From positions 1,860,001 to 1,924,000 of the forward strand of contig CP064999.1 in the NCBI GenBank assembly GCA_016700115.1: a stretch of 64,000 bases of DNA. The letters are read 5' to 3'. The notes under the pieces are model-generated. The model worked only from the letters and a program-made list of their open reading frames with translations, had not been told where the DNA came from and made no database searches. Positions 52,837 through 62,793 of the stretch are shown one piece after another; the stretch's first letter is position 1, and each line of letters begins with the position of its first letter. A program made the translations under genes and the position numbers. This stretch comes from Sphingobacteriales bacterium (GTDB lineage: Bacteria; Bacteroidota; Bacteroidia; Chitinophagales; UBA2359).

Positions 52837-55800
52837 ATGAAGCGAAAATTGATACTGATATTGCTTTTGGGTATAACAGCCTGTTTACAACCTTGTTTAC
52901 AGCTTTCAGCAAAGGAATACCCTCATCTGTACTCCGGTTATTTCAAAGAAGCCTATCAGTTTTACCCTGACCTGCCAAAAGGTATTTTAGAGGCAGTAGC
53001 ATATACCAATACCCGTATGAACCATATTGTACCGCAATCCATGCAGCCGGGTTGTATGGATATGCCGCAAGTGTATGGGGTTATGGGTTTGGTGGCAGAT
53101 GGTAAAGGCTATTTCAGAAATAATTTAGCGGTTGTGTCCAAACTTTCCGGAACAGAAATCCGGCAAATCTGCCAAACTCCCCGATTCAGTATTCTGGCTT
53201 ATGCAGCCGCTTTTGACAAGGTGATGCAACTTAAAAAAACAGAAAAAATTAACGACATACCGGCACAGATTTTTGCGTTGATTGCCTTGAGCGAATTACC
53301 CTATTCACCCGAAACCTATCGGACAGACTTCGCATTAAATTCATTTTTATACTCAGTGCTGTATTTCTTCAATGAACCCAATTTCAGGGAGCAATACGGC
53401 ATTGATTCGGACAGGGTGAATATCAGGCATGTGTTAGGTGAAGCAATGTATCGTTTGGTCTGTGCTCCTTTCTTAGATCTAAGCGGAGAGATGAAGACCG
53501 GTTATTCAGGATTACAAAAATCCAACCTATCTACAACACCCGATGTGCCCGAAACAGCCGGATGGTCAGGTAGCAACTGCACGATGCCCTCCGGTCCGGC
53601 CGAATATTCCAATGCCTTATGGAATCCTGCCAACAGTGCCAATTACAGCAGCTACTCCATAACGCCTTATACCATTGCTGTCCATACCGTTCAAGGCTCT
53701 TATGCAGGATGTATTTCATGGTTTCAAAATCCCTCGGCCAGTGTGTCTGCCCATTACGTAATCCGTTCTTTTGATGGACAGGTAACCCAAATGGTCTGCC
53801 ACCGCAACAGAGCCTGGCATGTGGGTTCTCAAAATTCCTTTGCAGTAGGCATTGAACATGAAGGATGGATAGAACAAGGCACAACCTGGTACACCAATGC
53901 CCTTTACCAAAGTTCGGCAATGGTCAGCAGGTTTATCAGCGATGACCTGGGCATCAACAAACTACAAACTTACGACGGACCGCCAACTGATGGGTTAATG
54001 CCATTGAGCCATACCTGTTACAAAATCAAGGGACATCAGCACTATATCGAAAACACCCATACAGACCCCGGCCCGCAATGGAACTGGTACCGGTATTATC
54101 AACTCCTGAATGACCTGCCACCCCCCACTCTTTACACCTCATTGACCGGAACGGTTTATGATTCGGGCGGACCTTCGGGCAATTATGGGAACGAAGAACG
54201 CTTGACCTACCTGATTCAACCATCCGGTGCAACTTCCATCACCCTTAACTTTACCACATACAGCTTAGAAAACGGCTGGGATTACTTATGGATTTATGAT
54301 GGAAACAGTCCAAACAACGCATTGATTGGAGTGTATTCCGGAACTTCACCCGTAATTATTACAGCCTACACCGGTGCGGTGTATCTGGAATTTCGTTCCG
54401 ATTGCAGCACCACAGCACCTGGTTGGGCAGCTACTTACACCGCCTCAGTTACCCCACCCGGCTGCCCTCCGCCTACCGGTCTGCTCGCTAACGCTTTTGC
54501 TTTAAATGCACAACTTAGCTGGAGTCCTGTTGATGAAGCAACGGGTTATGAAGTGGATATAAAAAGGGATTTAGACAATTTGTGGATGACCTATTCAACC
54601 GGCATCCCTTCTCTGTCAGTTTCAGGTTTGATTGCCGGATCGGTTTACCAATGGCGGGTTAGAGCCGATTGCGGGATGGATTATTCAGGGTATGCCGGTT
54701 CTTCGTTTGTTTCGTCCGATATTGGTACTACAACCACAAGTACAGGCAGCTATGTTAATAACCAATGTGAAGGGACCTTTTTAGATTCTGGTGGGCAGAT
54801 AGCAAATTATGCGCATAATGAAAACTGGACATATACCATAGCCCCTGAAAATGCAGCAACGGTTACCCTTGTTTTTTCTCAGTTTGACACCGAAGCCGGG
54901 TACGATTTCCTGAATATTTATGATGGCAGTTCGGTGGCAGCACCACTCATTGGCAGCTATTCGGGAACTACATCCCCCGGCACTATCACTTCATCAGGAG
55001 GTGCACTAACTATCCGTTTTACTTCGGACGGCAGCGTTTATCAAAGCGGCTGGGCTGCCAACTGGACTTGTCAGATAAACTGTATGTTGATTACCGAAGT
55101 CAATATACCGGCTTCTCTCTGGCAAACCGATGATTTTACAGCCACCTTTACCGACTTAAACCCTTGCGAAACCCCAATAACTGAGCGATTTTACAATGCA
55201 ACTGGCCTTAACGGTAATGAATGGAGAGGAAACCCATTGGCAGGACAGTTGAAAGACGATTTTAACCAATCTGTTATTCACCCCGATTGGACTCCTGCTG
55301 CAGGAATCTGGAGCATGAACACCGGCTCAGGCAGTATTCAGCAAACTGATGAAGCCAACGGCAATACTAAAATTTATACTGCTTTAACTCAAACTTCAGG
55401 GAAAACCTGGCTTTATCACTGGAGGGGGAGAATAGGAGGGAGCGGCAATAACCGCCGGGCCGGAATTCATTTCTTCGGTTCCGATGCCAATGGAGCAAAT
55501 CTCGGCAATTCCTATTTTGTGTATTTCAGAGCCGATAACGACAAAGCTCAGATTTACCGTGTCAATAATGATGTCTGGAGTTTGCAGACCGATAACGATG
55601 TGGTCATTGATCCGAACATCTGGTATGATTTCAAAATCACCTATAATCCCCTTACCGGAGTTATCAACGCTTATGTCAACAATACCCTTGTAAGTAGCTG
55701 GACTGATCCATCTCCGTACATTTCAGGTAGCTATGTTTCGTTGCGAACAGGAAATTGCACAGCGTTTTACGATTTCTTGCAGGTTTTTTGTTCGAGGCCT

Positions 55801-56748
55801 GACAATTCAGTGGTAGTCAGTGTTGGAAATGCCCCGTCCGATGCGTTGAATCAACAAAATCCAAACTCCAATCAGGAGGCAGGTAAAATAACTTCTATCA
55901 TTAGAGACCTCAATGGCTGGTCGAATGAAAGTTCAACATTGGTCAATATTGATTTTACTCCTCCAATTCCTGTTATGGTTAATGATGGAAGCGGAGCAGA
56001 TTCCGATTTTACCGATTCTGCAACCCAACTTTCAGCCAATTGGACTTCAACTGTGGATAGTCATTCAGACATTACAGGCTATTTCTATGCCATTGGCAGT
56101 ATTCCCGGATCAACCGACCTGCTCGATTGGACGTTCAATGGGATGGCTACTAATTTTACCCAATCCGGGCTTGACCTTATGGATGGACAGACCTGTTTCA
56201 TCAACATCCGGGCTGTCAACGGAGCCGGACTTTTCAGCATGTCCTCTTCAGATGGAATTACCATTCAACTTCCGTGTATGAGTCCTCAAAACCTGAACAT
56301 CACAGATTTGAGTCCAACTTCGGTACAAGTAAACTGGCAATCTGTCGAAAATGCCGTACAATATAATCTTCAATATCAACCGGTCGGAGAAGCAACCTGG
56401 TCGAACCTGATAATTCCTGAAAACATGACGACCACGGTTTTAAACAACCTTAGTCCCTGTACTCAGTACGAAATACAAATTCAAGCTGTTTGTATAGCTC
56501 AGACCGGCGCATTCAGCAATTCTGTTGAATTTACCACCGGCAACTACCTGTATCCCATCATCTCCGGTTCGACTGATATTTGTCTGCCTGCCGGAACTCA
56601 AATTTATACGGCAACCTTTTACCCTAATGTCAGCTATTTATGGACAGTAACCGGCGGTGCTATTCTGACAGGTCAGGGGACTCACCAAATTACAGTTCAA
56701 TGGAGTGGCACAGAAGCCGGACAAGTAAGCCTCGTGGTAAATGAATAG
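52837..56748 (+). CDS. Secreted N-acetylmuramoyl-L-alanine amidase with CUB and FN3 domains
   Basis: ATG 52837 gives MKRKLILILLLGITACLQPC, a signal with a possible lipobox; in-frame upstream codons are not needed. A helical N-terminal domain (about 35-230) is followed by an Amidase_2 domain (about 265-430) with zinc ligands in AVHTVQGS, the HVGSQNS region and KGHQHYIENTHTDPGPQWNW. Then come a CUB domain (about 435-540), FN3 (about 545-625), CUB (about 640-745), a LamG-like region (about 830-990), FN3 (about 1165-1245) and a final Ig/PKD-like strand set. The protein stops in that last domain with SLVVNE and has no T9SS sorting domain, unlike its relatives in this window. 1303 residues. Likely peptidoglycan hydrolase at the cell surface or secreted. 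Confidence 0.85.
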   Translation: MKRKLILILLLGITACLQPCLQLSAKEYPHLYSGYFKEAYQFYPDLPKGILEAVAYTNTRMNHIVPQSMQPGCMDMPQVYGVMGLVADGKGYFRNNLAVVSKLSGTEIRQICQTPRFSILAYAAAFDKVMQLKKTEKINDIPAQIFALIALSELPYSPETYRTDFALNSFLYSVLYFFNEPNFREQYGIDSDRVNIRHVLGEAMYRLVCAPFLDLSGEMKTGYSGLQKSNLSTTPDVPETAGWSGSNCTMPSGPAEYSNALWNPANSANYSSYSITPYTIAVHTVQGSYAGCISWFQNPSASVSAHYVIRSFDGQVTQMVCHRNRAWHVGSQNSFAVGIEHEGWIEQGTTWYTNALYQSSAMVSRFISDDLGINKLQTYDGPPTDGLMPLSHTCYKIKGHQHYIENTHTDPGPQWNWYRYYQLLNDLPPPTLYTSLTGTVYDSGGPSGNYGNEERLTYLIQPSGATSITLNFTTYSLENGWDYLWIYDGNSPNNALIGVYSGTSPVIITAYTGAVYLEFRSDCSTTAPGWAATYTASVTPPGCPPPTGLLANAFALNAQLSWSPVDEATGYEVDIKRDLDNLWMTYSTGIPSLSVSGLIAGSVYQWRVRADCGMDYSGYAGSSFVSSDIGTTTTSTGSYVNNQCEGTFLDSGGQIANYAHNENWTYTIAPENAATVTLVFSQFDTEAGYDFLNIYDGSSVAAPLIGSYSGTTSPGTITSSGGALTIRFTSDGSVYQSGWAANWTCQINCMLITEVNIPASLWQTDDFTATFTDLNPCETPITERFYNATGLNGNEWRGNPLAGQLKDDFNQSVIHPDWTPAAGIWSMNTGSGSIQQTDEANGNTKIYTALTQTSGKTWLYHWRGRIGGSGNNRRAGIHFFGSDANGANLGNSYFVYFRADNDKAQIYRVNNDVWSLQTDNDVVIDPNIWYDFKITYNPLTGVINAYVNNTLVSSWTDPSPYISGSYVSLRTGNCTAFYDFLQVFCSRPDNSVVVSVGNAPSDALNQQNPNSNQEAGKITSIIRDLNGWSNESSTLVNIDFTPPIPVMVNDGSGADSDFTDSATQLSANWTSTVDSHSDITGYFYAIGSIPGSTDLLDWTFNGMATNFTQSGLDLMDGQTCFINIRAVNGAGLFSMSSSDGITIQLPCMSPQNLNITDLSPTSVQVNWQSVENAVQYNLQYQPVGEATWSNLIIPENMTTTVLNNLSPCTQYEIQIQAVCIAQTGAFSNSVEFTTGNYLYPIISGSTDICLPAGTQIYTATFYPNVSYLWTVTGGAILTGQGTHQITVQWSGTEAGQVSLVVNE

Positions 56749-56895
56749 GTTTTCAAGGGGTATGCTGTTTACAAAACCAAATTATGGCAGTCTAACGTGA
56801 TTTGAACGGATATTTATCAAGACGGAAATAAATAAACTAAATATCTTGCACTAACGTTTGTTTTATTATACTTCACAATTTGAAAATTCAATATT

Positions 56896-57870
56896 ATGAA
56901 ACAGCCAATTCGTGTCGCAGCTTTAATGGCGGTAACTGCCTTGTTTTTGATTGCCGCCTGTTCAAAGGTGCCAATTACCGGACGGAAGCAGTTCAGCCTT
57001 ATTCCGGATGCCACTATCAATCAGCTTAGCAATGATCAATATCGCAGTTTTTTGGGACAAAATAAAGTTGTTACCGGAACCGCCGATGCCAGTTTGGTTA
57101 AAGATGTGGGGCAACGCATTTCTAAAGCCGTTGACTCTTATTTTGCCAAACAAAAAGACAACCCCGTCAAAGGATTCAAATGGGAATTTAACCTCATAGA
57201 GAGCAAAGATGTCAATGCTTGGTGTATGCCCGGAGGAAAAGTAGCCGTCTATACCGGTATTTTGCCAACTACCATGGACGAAAATGGACTGGCCGTGGTA
57301 ATGGGGCATGAAATTGCACATGCAGTCGCTCAACACGGTAGCGAGAGAATGACCCAAGGATTGATTCAACAAGTAGGTGCTATCGGTTTAGCAGTTGCGC
57401 TTCAAAATAAACCGGCTCAAACCCAGGAGTTGTTTATGCAGGCTTATGGTATTGGTACAACAGTAGGTGTAATGTTGCCTTTTTCACGCAACCATGAAAC
57501 AGAAGCCGATAAACTTGGGTTGGTCTTTGCCGCAATGGCCGGATATGACCCACAGGCTGCGGTTCCGTTTTGGCAGAGAATGAACAAATTGGGTGGCGCT
57601 AAACCCCCGGAATTTTTAAGTACCCACCCAAGCGATGCCACCCGTATCAAAAACCTTCAGGATTTTATGCCTACGGCAATGAAATACTATAAGAAATCCC
57701 CGAACATTAAGCCCAACCAAACCACCAACCACAATACGACCAACAATTCGGGTAAGCAACCTGCCAACAAAACCACGAATACAAATACAAATGATCCGGC
57801 AACGATAGCGCCCAACAACAAAGACAACACAAAACCACAAAGAATCAAGGTAAACAAAGTGCCTAAGTAA
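56896..57870 (+). CDS. M48-family zinc metallopeptidase lipoprotein
   Basis: The lipobox LIAAC places the lipid-attached cysteine at 22, so the enzyme faces the periplasm. GHEIAHAVAQH carries the zinc histidines H138 and H142 with catalytic E139, and the third ligand E203 is in NHETEADKLG. This is the BepA/LoiP-like M48 group, which helps quality control of envelope proteins. A low-complexity Asn/Thr/Lys tail (from about 265) follows. It is 324 residues. The gene is 148 bp after the amidase on the same strand and is followed by a strong bidirectional terminator. Confidence 0.92.
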   Translation: MKQPIRVAALMAVTALFLIAACSKVPITGRKQFSLIPDATINQLSNDQYRSFLGQNKVVTGTADASLVKDVGQRISKAVDSYFAKQKDNPVKGFKWEFNLIESKDVNAWCMPGGKVAVYTGILPTTMDENGLAVVMGHEIAHAVAQHGSERMTQGLIQQVGAIGLAVALQNKPAQTQELFMQAYGIGTTVGVMLPFSRNHETEADKLGLVFAAMAGYDPQAAVPFWQRMNKLGGAKPPEFLSTHPSDATRIKNLQDFMPTAMKYYKKSPNIKPNQTTNHNTTNNSGKQPANKTTNTNTNDPATIAPNNKDNTKPQRIKVNKVPK

Positions 57871-57911
57871 ATCAAAATCAGGTTAAAGCCTGAAATACAA
57901 CTGAAAAAACA

Positions 57912-57950
57912 AAACCCTTATGCAGATATCATATCTGCATAAGGGTTTTT
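57912..57950. terminator. Bidirectional terminator between the M48 gene and the AAA gene
   Basis: aaacccttatgcagat (57912-57927) and atctgcataagggttt (57933-57948) form a 16-bp perfect stem with a 5-base loop, with A and T tracts on both sides. Confidence 0.92.
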
Positions 57951-57967
57951 TTGAAAAGGGTTGATTT

Positions 57968-60583
57968 TTAAAAACCTATCCCCTTGTTTTCGTCCGGGTT
58001 TATAAGTGACATGTTGCTGTCTAAAATGCGTATAACATCCAAGGTAATGGTTTTTAGCATTTGTTCGCTTCTTCGTTCAGTTGGTAACTCGGCCAAAGCT
58101 AAGTGATGGCGTTTAATAACTTCGCCAACAATCTGACGCACCACACGGGCATTGCCGAAATTTTTTCCTTTTTTCAATGTCAGGTTTTGAATAAAATTCT
58201 CTAAATATGCTTTTGCTGAACTTTCGAGTTCTAACCTTTCATAAGCAAACATGTATAAGGCGATAGACATCAGCTCATCCGCAGTATAATCCTCAAAAAA
58301 GAATATTTTATCGAAACGTGATTTTAACCCTGGGTTTGAATCGAGGAAGTTTTTCATTTCTTTGGTATAGCCTGCCACTACAACCATAAATTTGCCCCGA
58401 TCGTCTTCCATGCGTTTCAGCAAAACTTCAATCACCTCGCGACCAAAGTCATTTCCACCACCGACAGCAAGAGAATACGCTTCATCTATAAATAACCCGC
58501 CTCCCATTGCCTGTTCGATGACTGCGGCGGTCTTTAAGGCAGTTTGACCAATATAAGGAGCAACCAGCGACTTTCGATCAACCTCGACTAAATGTCCTCG
58601 TTCGAGAATACCGAGTGCTTTGTAAATTTTAACCAAAATACGGGCAACTGTGGTTTTTCCGGTGCCGGGGTTGCCTGTAAAAACGGTATGCAGGTTGAAA
58701 CTGTTTTGCAGGTTGCGTCCGGTTTCGCGGAAGAATTTGACTAATTTTACAATTTCATGAACATCGTTTTTAATTTTGGTCAATCCTATCATGCTGTTCA
58801 GTTCGCCGAGTGCTTCTTCTAACAAGGGATTATCTATCGGCAACAGAACAATCTCTTTTTTGTTTTTCTCAAATACCCTTAAGACATCCTCCTCGGTGAT
58901 TGTAGACAGGTCGGTCTCTGTTAGCTTCTCGACATCCAATTCAGGGTTGCTCATGATGCGCAATCCAAGAACCCGTTTGCTTTCTTCAATAATGCCGTTG
59001 ACATAACGGGCGTTGCCAAAAGTTCGGTCTCTGTTGCGGTAAGCTTCCACTACATTCAGTTCAATCATACTCATGGCTTCCGGTGTAATCACGATGTCCT
59101 TTTTCTTTGCAGTATAAGCGGCAATTTGCAACAGTTCATTCGGGGTATAGTCCGGGAACTTCACAATATGTTGGAACCTTGAGGCAAGTCCGGGATTAGA
59201 GGCCAGAAACTGTTCCATTTCCTGAGTATAACCGGCGCAGATAATGGCAAGGTCTTTTGTGTTTTCCATTTCTCTAATCAGCACTTCGAGTACCTCCCGG
59301 CCGAAATCTTTTTCATCATCACCACGGTTAGTCAGTGCGTAGGCTTCGTCAATAAACAAGATGCCACCTTTTGCGTCATCAATCGCTTTTTTCGTTTTAG
59401 GTGCGGTCTGACCGATGTATTCAGCCACCAAATCGCCGCGCCCCACTTCGTGGATTTCTCCTTTGGAAAGCATTCCAAGGCTTTTGTAAATTTTGCCCAA
59501 CATTCGTGCAACCGTAGTTTTTCCGGTACCCGGGTTTCCCAAAAAGACGGTATGCAGGCTAAAATTATCGGCCTCTTTAAATCCCTTTTGCTTGCGAATC
59601 TGTGTAAACTGCAGGTATGTGGAAAACTCATTCAGTTGTTTTTTCACTTCGCCCAGCCCGATTAACTCATCCAATTCGGCTTTGGCTACTTCAAAAGTTA
59701 TTGGAGGGGCATCTGTAACCTGTTGAAAAGTGGTTTGTTGACCTGATACGGCTGTAGCATAACTACCCGAAAATTCTTCATCGCTGCTGCCGACGGCGAA
59801 AGGAATGGCAGCGATAACCCGGTCCATAAACAGGACATAAAGCGAATAGTTTCCGGTTACCCAAAACCCGGGGCTTTTGGTGCCATAACCGCTGTCTAAA
59901 ACGATTTGCTGCGGCTTGTCCGATATGTACTTGAAGTAAGACATATAGGCTTTTACCAGATTGTTGCTGGTGTGTATATAAAACTGAAGTTCGAGCGGGA
60001 AATAAGCTTCATTTTGCATTTTATTGTCTAAGACAAGTTCTATATTGACATATCGGGTCTTGTCCTGTCCAAAAGCCTGAAGATAAACCCTCGATTCAAT
60101 TGGAGTCCCTTCAAAAGGGCTTTCAAATAATTTGATGCTTTTGATATCAAAATAGGGATTATGAGTGGAAGAAACAGTACCGTTGTTCATAATATAAAAG
60201 TACGATTCTCCGACATTAGTGCCATCCACCAAAACATCCCATTTATAAATGCCTTTTTTCCAGTAACCCGGTTCCGGAGTTCCCCAACCATCGTGAACAT
60301 TCACTATGTTGGTTTCTTTACTCACCGGCACTTTTTTTTCTAACTTGGTTACTTCTTTGTTGGTGTGGTAATCCACTATCCTAAGCACGACATCTGCCTC
60401 CCAGTCGTCTTCGGCATACAACAGGTTGTAAAAAGAGAGTTCTATGTTTACATAACTGGCATCTGTTTCGTCAAAAACAAAGCGATATCGGCGCGCACCC
60501 TGAAACAAACTTTCTAACGAGCCATAAACTCGCAACTCTTTAAATTTAAAATATTCCCTTTTACTATTCTTTTTATCAAACAT
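57968..60583 (-). CDS. Double CbbX/SpoVK-type AAA+ ATPase with N-terminal beta-domain tandem
   Basis: The 871-residue protein has two AAA+ modules of the CbbX/SpoVK class. Module 1 has Walker A GNPGTGKT at 349-356 and Walker B LFIDEAY at 409-415. Module 2 has Walker A at 637-644 and Walker B LFIDEAY at 697-703. SNPGLASRF and SNPGLKSRF sensor-type segments are present in both. The N-terminal 270 residues hold two copies of a beta-rich module (about 12-135 and 145-268), each with a VNIEL strand and a GYGTxSPGxW or GWGTPEPGYW segment. No transmembrane helix. Its target is unknown; CbbX remodels Rubisco and related proteins act in type VII secretion, but no Rubisco or ESX gene is in the window. 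It ends a minus-strand series, after a terminator-like hairpin. Confidence 0.9.
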   Translation of the reverse strand: MFDKKNSKREYFKFKELRVYGSLESLFQGARRYRFVFDETDASYVNIELSFYNLLYAEDDWEADVVLRIVDYHTNKEVTKLEKKVPVSKETNIVNVHDGWGTPEPGYWKKGIYKWDVLVDGTNVGESYFYIMNNGTVSSTHNPYFDIKSIKLFESPFEGTPIESRVYLQAFGQDKTRYVNIELVLDNKMQNEAYFPLELQFYIHTSNNLVKAYMSYFKYISDKPQQIVLDSGYGTKSPGFWVTGNYSLYVLFMDRVIAAIPFAVGSSDEEFSGSYATAVSGQQTTFQQVTDAPPITFEVAKAELDELIGLGEVKKQLNEFSTYLQFTQIRKQKGFKEADNFSLHTVFLGNPGTGKTTVARMLGKIYKSLGMLSKGEIHEVGRGDLVAEYIGQTAPKTKKAIDDAKGGILFIDEAYALTNRGDDEKDFGREVLEVLIREMENTKDLAIICAGYTQEMEQFLASNPGLASRFQHIVKFPDYTPNELLQIAAYTAKKKDIVITPEAMSMIELNVVEAYRNRDRTFGNARYVNGIIEESKRVLGLRIMSNPELDVEKLTETDLSTITEEDVLRVFEKNKKEIVLLPIDNPLLEEALGELNSMIGLTKIKNDVHEIVKLVKFFRETGRNLQNSFNLHTVFTGNPGTGKTTVARILVKIYKALGILERGHLVEVDRKSLVAPYIGQTALKTAAVIEQAMGGGLFIDEAYSLAVGGGNDFGREVIEVLLKRMEDDRGKFMVVVAGYTKEMKNFLDSNPGLKSRFDKIFFFEDYTADELMSIALYMFAYERLELESSAKAYLENFIQNLTLKKGKNFGNARVVRQIVGEVIKRHHLALAELPTERRSEQMLKTITLDVIRILDSNMSLINPDENKGIGF

Positions 60584-60614
60584 CAGGTTGGATTTTGGAA
60601 CATTTAAATAATAA

Positions 60615-60648
60615 ATTTTAAAAATCTTGCCGGCAATATTACCGGCAA
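60615..60648 (-). terminator. Terminator-like hairpin between the DUF6427 and AAA genes
   Basis: On the minus strand ttgccgg (60642-60648) and ccggcaa (60627-60633) form a 7-bp stem followed by gattttt, about 50 bp after the DUF6427 stop. Confidence 0.55.
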
Positions 60649-60700
60649 AAGATACATCTAAGAAACGTAAAGGTAGGTTTTTTCAGATTAAGTTGCCGCC

Positions 60701-61693
60701 TCAAAGAATATATTTTGAATATTGAAAGTAAAATACCATACAAAGCAGTAAGAAATGCGACAATTCTGCAAAGATAGTTCTGCTAATTCCCTGAAACCAA
60801 AAAGCCATATAAACCGAAACCGGAACTGCCAGAAAGGTGATGGGTGCAAGCGTATATCGCTCGATAAAGGCGAATGTCAACACACTGATGAGCAGTAAAT
60901 ATCCGAGAATACTGGTCATTCTTTTAATTTTTACCACACTAAATAGTAGCCGCTGACTCGTGATGAGGTAAGAAACTGAGGTTAACCCAATAAAAATGCC
61001 AAGTTGCACCAACCAATGGCTGATTTCAAAAGGCTCAGTAACAACTGTGGTGGTGATATGCAAAAAATGTCCGGTTAAGAAGGTTCGTAATTCGTCATTC
61101 AGAAAATAGAAGGTAGAAAACAGGAGGTAGGGCACTAAAACTCCAAGGATGACCACTATCCATTGTCGCCATCGGATAATCTTTGTTATGGTAATTCCGA
61201 TAAATACAAAAATTAAAAGCAAAAGTGCCGGAAGGTAGCAAAGCGAAGCGATAGAGATATAAAACCCTGCATCGAAATAATGTACAAAGCTATCGCTGTT
61301 GTAACATTTGTAGATGATGAACAGGGTATATATAATGGCGAAATTTGCAAAAAAAGGAGGGCTTAGATATAAATGTTGATTGAACAAACCGATCAGGAGG
61401 ATGTAAAAAAGTGCCGGCAGTCCTGATACAGATTCAAACAGCCGATGATTATTACAGATTGCATTGATGGCCAATGCCTGAATCCAAACCATTCCGATAA
61501 ATATGAGCGCTAAAAAAGTTTGGTTGCCGGCAGTCAACATTTCGAGCAGCGATAAAACCAACTTGCTGACAGGAGCGGTAGAAGAAAATACAATTTGGTT
61601 GGGAAACAGCAACAGGTTGACATTGAGCAGCAAAGCGTAGGCCAGCAGCAACACTGAAAAGGGCATTCTTACGTCTTTAAGCAGAGATATCAC
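60701..61693 (-). CDS. DUF6427-like polytopic membrane protein
   Basis: The 330-residue protein has about nine hydrophobic helices from the N-terminus (MISLLKDVRMPFSVLLLAYA) to the C-terminus (LSHFLLLCMVFYFQYSKYIL). Its layout fits the DUF6427 family of Bacteroidota, whose role is not known. It starts 12 bp after the DUF4340 gene stop, in the same direction, so the two are very likely co-transcribed. Confidence 0.8.
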   Translation of the reverse strand: MISLLKDVRMPFSVLLLAYALLLNVNLLLFPNQIVFSSTAPVSKLVLSLLEMLTAGNQTFLALIFIGMVWIQALAINAICNNHRLFESVSGLPALFYILLIGLFNQHLYLSPPFFANFAIIYTLFIIYKCYNSDSFVHYFDAGFYISIASLCYLPALLLLIFVFIGITITKIIRWRQWIVVILGVLVPYLLFSTFYFLNDELRTFLTGHFLHITTTVVTEPFEISHWLVQLGIFIGLTSVSYLITSQRLLFSVVKIKRMTSILGYLLLISVLTFAFIERYTLAPITFLAVPVSVYMAFWFQGISRTIFAELSHFLLLCMVFYFQYSKYIL

Positions 61694-61705
61694 CTGATTA
61701 TGGAG

Positions 61706-62743
61706 TTATGATTTGGGGATGATGATAAAATCCTGGTATCGTCTGAACAATTTACCGAACACAAATTGCTGTATCATCACCAAATCTCCGCCATTGTTTA
61801 TAAAAGCCAGATAACGGTCGGGGTCAGTAAGTATGGGAGTACCGTCTTCGTTGACCTGTCTTTTACTTCGCCGGTTGTTGGGCAGGTAATGTATCTGAAT
61901 GGCTTTGGTTTTCCCGTTTTTATCGGTAACGCTTAACTTGCAATAGGGGAGGGTGTTTCGCAGTGAGTCGGTTCTGGGATAGCCGTTTTCGAAAGCCTCT
62001 GCATATAGTTCTTTAAAAGAGTTGAGATAACTCATCAAAAGAGGTTTGTTGAGTATGGCTTTTGGGTTAGAAATTTTAGCAGATGCATCAACAGGCTCTA
62101 CAGTAAAAGAGTCTTTTTCCATGACAGTAAGTAGAAAACCATTTTCCGGATTTTCGGGATATTCGGCTTTAACTTCGGCTATTTGTGCATAATGCAAATT
62201 GAACAACAAACGGTCGCGCCATTCTTCGGCAAGGGTGAAATGCCTGCTGAGCAGATTGCCTTCAAGTCCCGGTATGGTAACGATATAGGGTTTTGAAGCT
62301 CCTTTGAGCATGATATAGGTTCCCATTTTGTCATTGGTAACGCCGCCAATATAGTATTCATGTGCCGGATTACCGGGGTCTTTTGTAAATATCTGAACCG
62401 TTCTTTGGGGGTCGTCAAACATTTTAATCACATTGGGATAGGCGGCATTGCTGATTGGGCGTTCCAACCGCAATTGAGCAAAGGTGCTTAACAAGGTATT
62501 TATGGCATCCGGGCGAGCTTTATAACCGTCGTTGACCAACCAGGTATCTTCATTTTTCCGTGTTAGTTTCAGTTTGCGTTTCTGATTGTCAGTCAAAATG
62601 ACCTGAGTTATCGCTCCGGTGTCGGCATAAGAAAATGCTGTTTCGGTGTTGTCGGTTGTGCTCCATGTTTTGCTGAAATACAAAATAGCGGCAATTGCCG
62701 CCAACAGACCGAGCACGATAATATAGGTTTTACTGTTTTTCAT
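61706..62743 (-). CDS. DUF4340-domain protein with N-terminal membrane anchor
   Basis: The 345-residue protein has a single N-terminal helix (residues 5-23) and a periplasmic beta-rich DUF4340 body, with WLVNDGYKARPDAINTLLST near 68-87, IYIGG-like EYYIGGVTNDKMGTYIML and WRDRLLFNLHYAQI (about 176-189). DUF4340 proteins in Bacteroidota often accompany ABC exporter or gliding genes (GldG-type partners); none is visible here. It is followed 12 bp later by the DUF6427 gene, so this pair is probably one operon. Confidence 0.85.
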   Translation of the reverse strand: MKNSKTYIIVLGLLAAIAAILYFSKTWSTTDNTETAFSYADTGAITQVILTDNQKRKLKLTRKNEDTWLVNDGYKARPDAINTLLSTFAQLRLERPISNAAYPNVIKMFDDPQRTVQIFTKDPGNPAHEYYIGGVTNDKMGTYIMLKGASKPYIVTIPGLEGNLLSRHFTLAEEWRDRLLFNLHYAQIAEVKAEYPENPENGFLLTVMEKDSFTVEPVDASAKISNPKAILNKPLLMSYLNSFKELYAEAFENGYPRTDSLRNTLPYCKLSVTDKNGKTKAIQIHYLPNNRRSKRQVNEDGTPILTDPDRYLAFINNGGDLVMIQQFVFGKLFRRYQDFIIIPKS

Positions 62744-62793
62744 GGAAATTTATTTAGGGTGAATTAACATAGCCTGACTTGAATATTTATTAT

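Noticed and set aside
57968..60583. CbbX Rubisco activase
   Set aside because: CbbX is a single AAA module of about 300 residues in organisms with Rubisco; here there are two modules plus another domain and no Rubisco genes.
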